NCBI RefSeq assembly: GCF_014696625.1
Contig: NZ_JACJQL010000024.1
Location: forward strand, 35,958 to 99,957
Reading direction: 5' to 3'
DNA: 64,000 nt
Source: Nostoc parmelioides FACHB-3921
GTDB lineage: Bacteria; Cyanobacteriota; Cyanobacteriia; Cyanobacteriales; Nostocaceae
The position numbers were made by a program, and so were the translations under genes. Below the pieces are notes generated by a model. That model ran no database searches. It saw only the letters and a list, made by a program, of their open reading frames with translations, and was not told where the DNA came from. This document shows, in pieces, positions 60,672-64,000 of the stretch. How positions within the stretch are numbered: the stretch's first letter is position 1; each line of letters begins with the position of its first letter.

Positions 60672-62858
60672 TCATTTGTTTATTTCCCCAAACTTAGGAC
60701 TCCACCAACCTTTAGCAGTGTGGAAATAAGCCACATCTTGATGTTTTTTATCAGTGCGAGATGAGGGTGCAGAGCAACGCAGCATAGTTTTTTTCTGTCC
60801 ATCTTTGGTGTAAGTATACTCCTCCAAAGGTTTTTTACATACTGGACAGGGGTATGCTGTCAACTGAGTAGGAAGTTTTGTTGCAGGTGAGAGATGATTC
60901 TTTTCCCCATTTTCTGCCATTTTGTCATCTTTTGTTCGGGGTGCTTGCCAAGTCTTACTAAATTCACTCCAAAATAAGACTGTGTTTTCACAACCGCTAG
61001 TGCATTTGAGGAAGTATTTTTTCTTCAGTTTACTGCTGGGAATTTTGCTGAGAAAGTTATTGCAATCAGGGCAACGAGTCCGGCTAGTATCGTATTTACG
61101 TACGGGGAAAGTTTTCGTTGGATTGGCTAAATCAACAGCAACGGTCTTGGCTTTTGCTAAAGCCGGGGCAAAATAACTTTGATTCCAAGTGGTCAAGTAT
61201 ATCTGCCAAGGTTGTTTACCTTCAGCGATCGCATCCAGGGCATTCTCCATTTTGGCAGTAAATTCCGCCTCTAGTAAATCCGGTAGGGCTTTTTGTAAGA
61301 AAGTATCAACTTCTAAGCCTAGATTTGTTGGATGTAAGTTGTCTTTGGTCAGTTCCACATAACCCCGTTTCTTCAGGGTGGCAATGGTGGGAGAATAAGT
61401 ACTGGGACGACCAATGCCTTTACGTTCCATCAGTTGTACTAACTTGGGTTCGCTGTAGCGTGGTGGCGGTTGGGTTTGTTTCTTTTCGTGACCAGCATTT
61501 TCTAAAGTTACCATTTGCCCTTGTTGTAAGGTGGGTAAGAGGGTATCCTTGCTGAGGTTAGGCCAGTAGCGGGTGTAACCGAGAAATTCTACTACTTGCC
61601 CTCGTGCTTGCCAGAGAATTTGACCAGACTGGGTAATGACAACGGTTTTTCGTAGTTGAGCTGGACGACATTGGGAAGCGATCGCCCGTTTCCAAATCAT
61701 TACATACAAGTTAAACTCATCTGTGGATAGTTCTATTCGCAACTGGGCGGAAGGACGAAACACATCAGTGGGGCGAATCGCTTCGTGTCCTTGTTGGGCT
61801 GTCTTACTACTGCGATGTCTTGCAACCTGCTTTGGCACATTCTGGGGGTCATTTTGTTCCAACCACTGACGCGCACTTTCACAAAACTCTGGACTCAACA
61901 TTACCGAGTCTGTCCGCATATATGTAATCAACCCAGCCTCATACAACTTTTGGGCTAACTGCATCGTCTTCTCTGGCGCAAACTTCAACTTAGAACCAGC
62001 CGCTTGTTGCAAGGTGGAAGTAATAAAAGGTGGGGGTGGTTGACGGTTGGCAACTTTTCCCTCATACTGCACGATTTGGTGGGGATGACGGCGTGCTTCT
62101 TCTACTAAACGATTAGCTTCTGCTTCCGCCAGTACGCGGGTAGATTCAGGCGCAGTCGTGCTATTTCCCGCCGCATCATCATGAATTTCTACTTCTGCTT
62201 CTGGAGAGTCTGAGCGAGTGTTGACTGCACCTTTATAGAAAGCGCGGAAACCTTCAACATAATCAACCCAAACACTCCAATAATCTTGAGGTACAAAGCT
62301 TTGAATTTCTCTCTCCCGTTGACAAATTAGGTGGAGTGTAGAACTCTGCACTCTCCCCACACTCTTAGCCCCATTATTTAACGCCCAAACCAGAGGACTA
62401 CCCTTATACCCTACCAACTTATCCAAACAATCTCGACACAATCCCGCCCCGACTAAATTTAAGTCCAGTTTGCGCGGATGAGCGATCGCACTCTGTACCG
62501 CCGAGGCTGTAATCTCTGTATAGACAACTCTTTTCGGTTCTCTCAATCCCAAAACTTCCTTGAGATGCCAAGCAATGGTTTCTCCTTCCCTATCCGGGTC
62601 AGTCGCTAACACAACTTCACTCACCTGCTTCGCTGCACTCTTTAACTGCTGGATAGTTTCTTTTGAGCGTTGGTCACGCGGTACGTAGTGACACTGCACA
62701 CTACTACCATCCATGCTGAACCCCAAAGCATCCTCACCCTCATCACTCAGTTCCCGAATGTGTCCACAAGAAGCACGGACAATCCACTCAGAACCCAAAA
62801 TCTGACTGAGCTTTTTCACTTTACCCGGAGATTCAACCACTAGCAGGCGTTTCGGCAT
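60672..62858 (-). CDS. topA: DNA topoisomerase I (type IA) with C-terminal zinc ribbons
   Basis: 728 residues from ATG 62858 (KRLLVVESPGKVKKLSQIL begins the TOPRIM domain; the longer start at 62891 adds 11 hydrophobic residues). TOPRIM ATDPDREGETIAWHL, active-site Tyr in GLITYMRTDSVML, and IRPTD, GIGRPSTYSPTIATLKKRGYV, complete the type IA core (to about 590). Two Cys4 zinc modules follow (RCPDCNNFLSK...KCTSGC and YPCPVCKKPLEEY...LRCSAP). Relaxes negative supercoils. Shorter C-terminus than some cyanobacterial TopA proteins, so it may be a second topA paralogue. Confidence 0.94.
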   Translation of the reverse strand: MPKRLLVVESPGKVKKLSQILGSEWIVRASCGHIRELSDEGEDALGFSMDGSSVQCHYVPRDQRSKETIQQLKSAAKQVSEVVLATDPDREGETIAWHLKEVLGLREPKRVVYTEITASAVQSAIAHPRKLDLNLVGAGLCRDCLDKLVGYKGSPLVWALNNGAKSVGRVQSSTLHLICQREREIQSFVPQDYWSVWVDYVEGFRAFYKGAVNTRSDSPEAEVEIHDDAAGNSTTAPESTRVLAEAEANRLVEEARRHPHQIVQYEGKVANRQPPPPFITSTLQQAAGSKLKFAPEKTMQLAQKLYEAGLITYMRTDSVMLSPEFCESARQWLEQNDPQNVPKQVARHRSSKTAQQGHEAIRPTDVFRPSAQLRIELSTDEFNLYVMIWKRAIASQCRPAQLRKTVVITQSGQILWQARGQVVEFLGYTRYWPNLSKDTLLPTLQQGQMVTLENAGHEKKQTQPPPRYSEPKLVQLMERKGIGRPSTYSPTIATLKKRGYVELTKDNLHPTNLGLEVDTFLQKALPDLLEAEFTAKMENALDAIAEGKQPWQIYLTTWNQSYFAPALAKAKTVAVDLANPTKTFPVRKYDTSRTRCPDCNNFLSKIPSSKLKKKYFLKCTSGCENTVLFWSEFSKTWQAPRTKDDKMAENGEKNHLSPATKLPTQLTAYPCPVCKKPLEEYTYTKDGQKKTMLRCSAPSSRTDKKHQDVAYFHTAKGWWSPKFGEINK

Positions 62859-62891
62859 AAACAATTCCAAGTTCAAAAGTAAGGAAAGCAC

Positions 62892-63405
62892 ATATCACAA
62901 GGGTTTCTGAGAAATCGATCTATTGCTGAATTTTGGAGAATTGATATGATTTGTTTTTTTGTACTAGACAACCCTAAAGTATAGTACAATTTAGTATCTG
63001 TGTACTATACGAAATATTGCATAGATGACAATAATAAGAAACAAAATCAACCACTATTTCAGCATTTAGCTCGTTAATTAAGTTAAAACAGGCATTAACC
63101 TTACCTGGCTTTTGGTAAATGTTTTAGGGAACAGCAAAAATAAAATTACTCTACTCTCACGCCCCATATAGCAATAACCTAATGCGCGCCTAAATTGCAT
63201 AACTACTAATAAAGACGTTTAACTGTCAACAGCCATCACGATGAATTGTGTAACTTAAAAGCAGAGTAGCTGATCATCACCCCACATTCTCACACAACTT
63301 AATATATATGTCTTGACTTAAGTTACATAAACCTGCATACTAGTAAAGCGAAATAATCTTGTATATCACTAAAAATTTTAAAAAATCTTAGTGAATCAAA
63401 ATTAT
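62892..63405. other. Intergenic region between topA and tRNA-Ala
   Basis: No gene. AT-rich, with TAGTACAATTTAGTATCTGTGTACTA repeats of TAGTACA around 62961-63007 (TACTAGACA, TAGTACAAT, TGTACTATAC) that may be operators in the topA promoter. Nothing else recognised. Confidence 0.4.
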
Positions 63406-63478
63406 GGGGTTATAGCTCAGTTGGTAGAGCGCTGCAATGGCATTGCAGAGGCCAGCGGTTCGAACCCGCTTAGCTCCA
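63406..63478 (+). tRNA. tRNA-Ala (GGC)
   Basis: 73-nt cloverleaf: acceptor GGGGUUA/UAGCUCC with the G3-U70 identity pair and discriminator A, D-arm GCUCAGUUGGUAGAGC, anticodon stem CUGCA/UGCAG with loop AUGGCAU (anticodon 63439-63441), T-arm CAGCGGUUCGAACCCGCU. CCA not encoded. Confidence 0.96.
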
Positions 63479-63711
63479 TTTATACATTAAATATTTATTG
63501 TTAGTTTTTGTGACTTTACCCATAACTTTGCCGCAACGGCAAGCTTATGCTTCCACTAAAAGTTGCCAAGAAACAACTTATGCTTGTCAATTGTCGCACA
63601 AAAAATCAGTTAGTAAAAAGGAAAGAAGAATCAAAGATAGCTATAAATACAATAAGTATTTTTGCTTAAACGAAGTTAGCTATATACTCACTTACCTAAC
63701 TGGCATAGCAT

Positions 63712-63942
63712 TTATTGCAATGCCAAACGAACTTTCGGATATCTTAAGTATCCTGGCATAGTCATTTGTTCTGATACACGTTTTTCCGAGGGATATATTC
63801 CCTGATTGCGAAGCTTCTGAGTGATATGTCGAATTTCTTCACAATACTCTTCTATATTTTGCTCCAATGTTGCTTTCTTGCCGTTGAGGTATCGAGCCGA
63901 GATGCGCGACGTGAAAGTTGTGCGTAGAGGCAGTAGCCTATT
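63712..63942 (-). pseudogene. C-terminal fragment of an unidentified, possibly mobile-element, protein
   Basis: A 76-codon open frame without a start codon before its first internal ATG. It encodes a helical, basic segment (SARYLNGKKATLEQNIEEYCEEIRH, then KLRNQGIYPSEKRVSEQMTMPGYLRYPKVR; split here as parts). The IYPSEKRVSEQM...PKVRLAL pattern looks like a helix-turn-helix at the end of a transposase- or recombinase-type protein. An in-frame stop lies at 63943-63945, so the upstream part is lost or frameshifted. Identification is tentative. Confidence 0.4.
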
Positions 63943-64000
63943 TTACTGAGGAGCCGTCTCCTCCTGAAGTTCCCTCCCTTCAGTCCCCACATAAAAGGGT

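Noticed and set aside
63498..63761. Plus-strand frame of 87 residues after tRNA-Ala
   Set aside because: TTG start, no ribosome site, mixed composition, and it overlaps the 3' end of a better-supported fragment on the other strand.

Overview
The window comes from a filamentous, heterocyst-forming cyanobacterium of the Nostoc/Anabaena group. Supporting signs are very frequent HIP1 octamers (GCGATCGC), short tandemly repeated repeats (STRRs) between genes, a HetP-family heterocyst-commitment protein, multi-PAS histidine kinases, cyanobacterial families (DUF3082, DUF2555, DUF3727, DUF2301) and Yfr1/Yfr2-type small RNAs. From memory, and unchecked, the gene order resembles Nostoc sp. PCC 7120.

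Layout. 1-4 kb: 3' part of a multi-PAS kinase and two Uma2 genes. 3.8-7.5 kb, the most unusual region: a REP-associated tyrosine transposase (RAYT) flanked by its own repeats, a solitary template repeat, and a caspase-FGE gene whose last 128 bp are a variable copy of that template, preceded by a small Pepco-like partner. This is the template/variable-repeat pair of a diversity-generating retroelement (DGR) with no reverse transcriptase in the window. 7.6-10.4 kb: broken toxin/antitoxin remnants, ksgA, ispE and a DUF3082 gene. 10.4-19.1 kb: AraC-type response regulator, a trpEG fusion, a hetP-like gene, trpC, and TPR, DUF2294 and receiver proteins. 19.7-25.4 kb: iron/heme uptake cluster (permease, ATPase, Fur box, AMIN-TonB receptor, binding lipoprotein). 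25.9-28 kb: stress genes including a Mn catalase.

28-33 kb: three tandem Yfr2-like RNA genes, a 1297-residue hybrid kinase and a fourth Yfr2 copy. 33-45 kb: housekeeping genes (purH, coaBC, tRNA-Ser, proB, a YqeG-type phosphatase, DUF3727, ruvX, GNAT). 45.4-46.1 kb: two tandem Yfr1-like RNAs; their conserved CUCCUCACAC core is exactly complementary to the 5' part of all four Yfr2 copies. 46-49.3 kb: arsenosugar-type operon (arsM, Pit transporter, arsS). 50-51.5 kb: exported phosphoesterase ending in a cytolysin-D4-like domain. 51.6-63 kb: a 51-residue protein, SAM hydroxide adenosyltransferase, DUF2301, dprA, cell-wall amidase, dnaG, a peroxiredoxin-like protein, TSUP-DUF1634 pair and topA; then tRNA-Ala and a gene fragment at the right edge.

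Main result: of 14 mismatches between the two 128-bp repeats, 11 fall at template adenines. They change nine surface-type codons of the FGE domain while both repeat flanks are identical. This is the signature of adenine-directed mutagenic homing acting on a caspase-linked protein, with the reverse transcriptase presumably supplied in trans.
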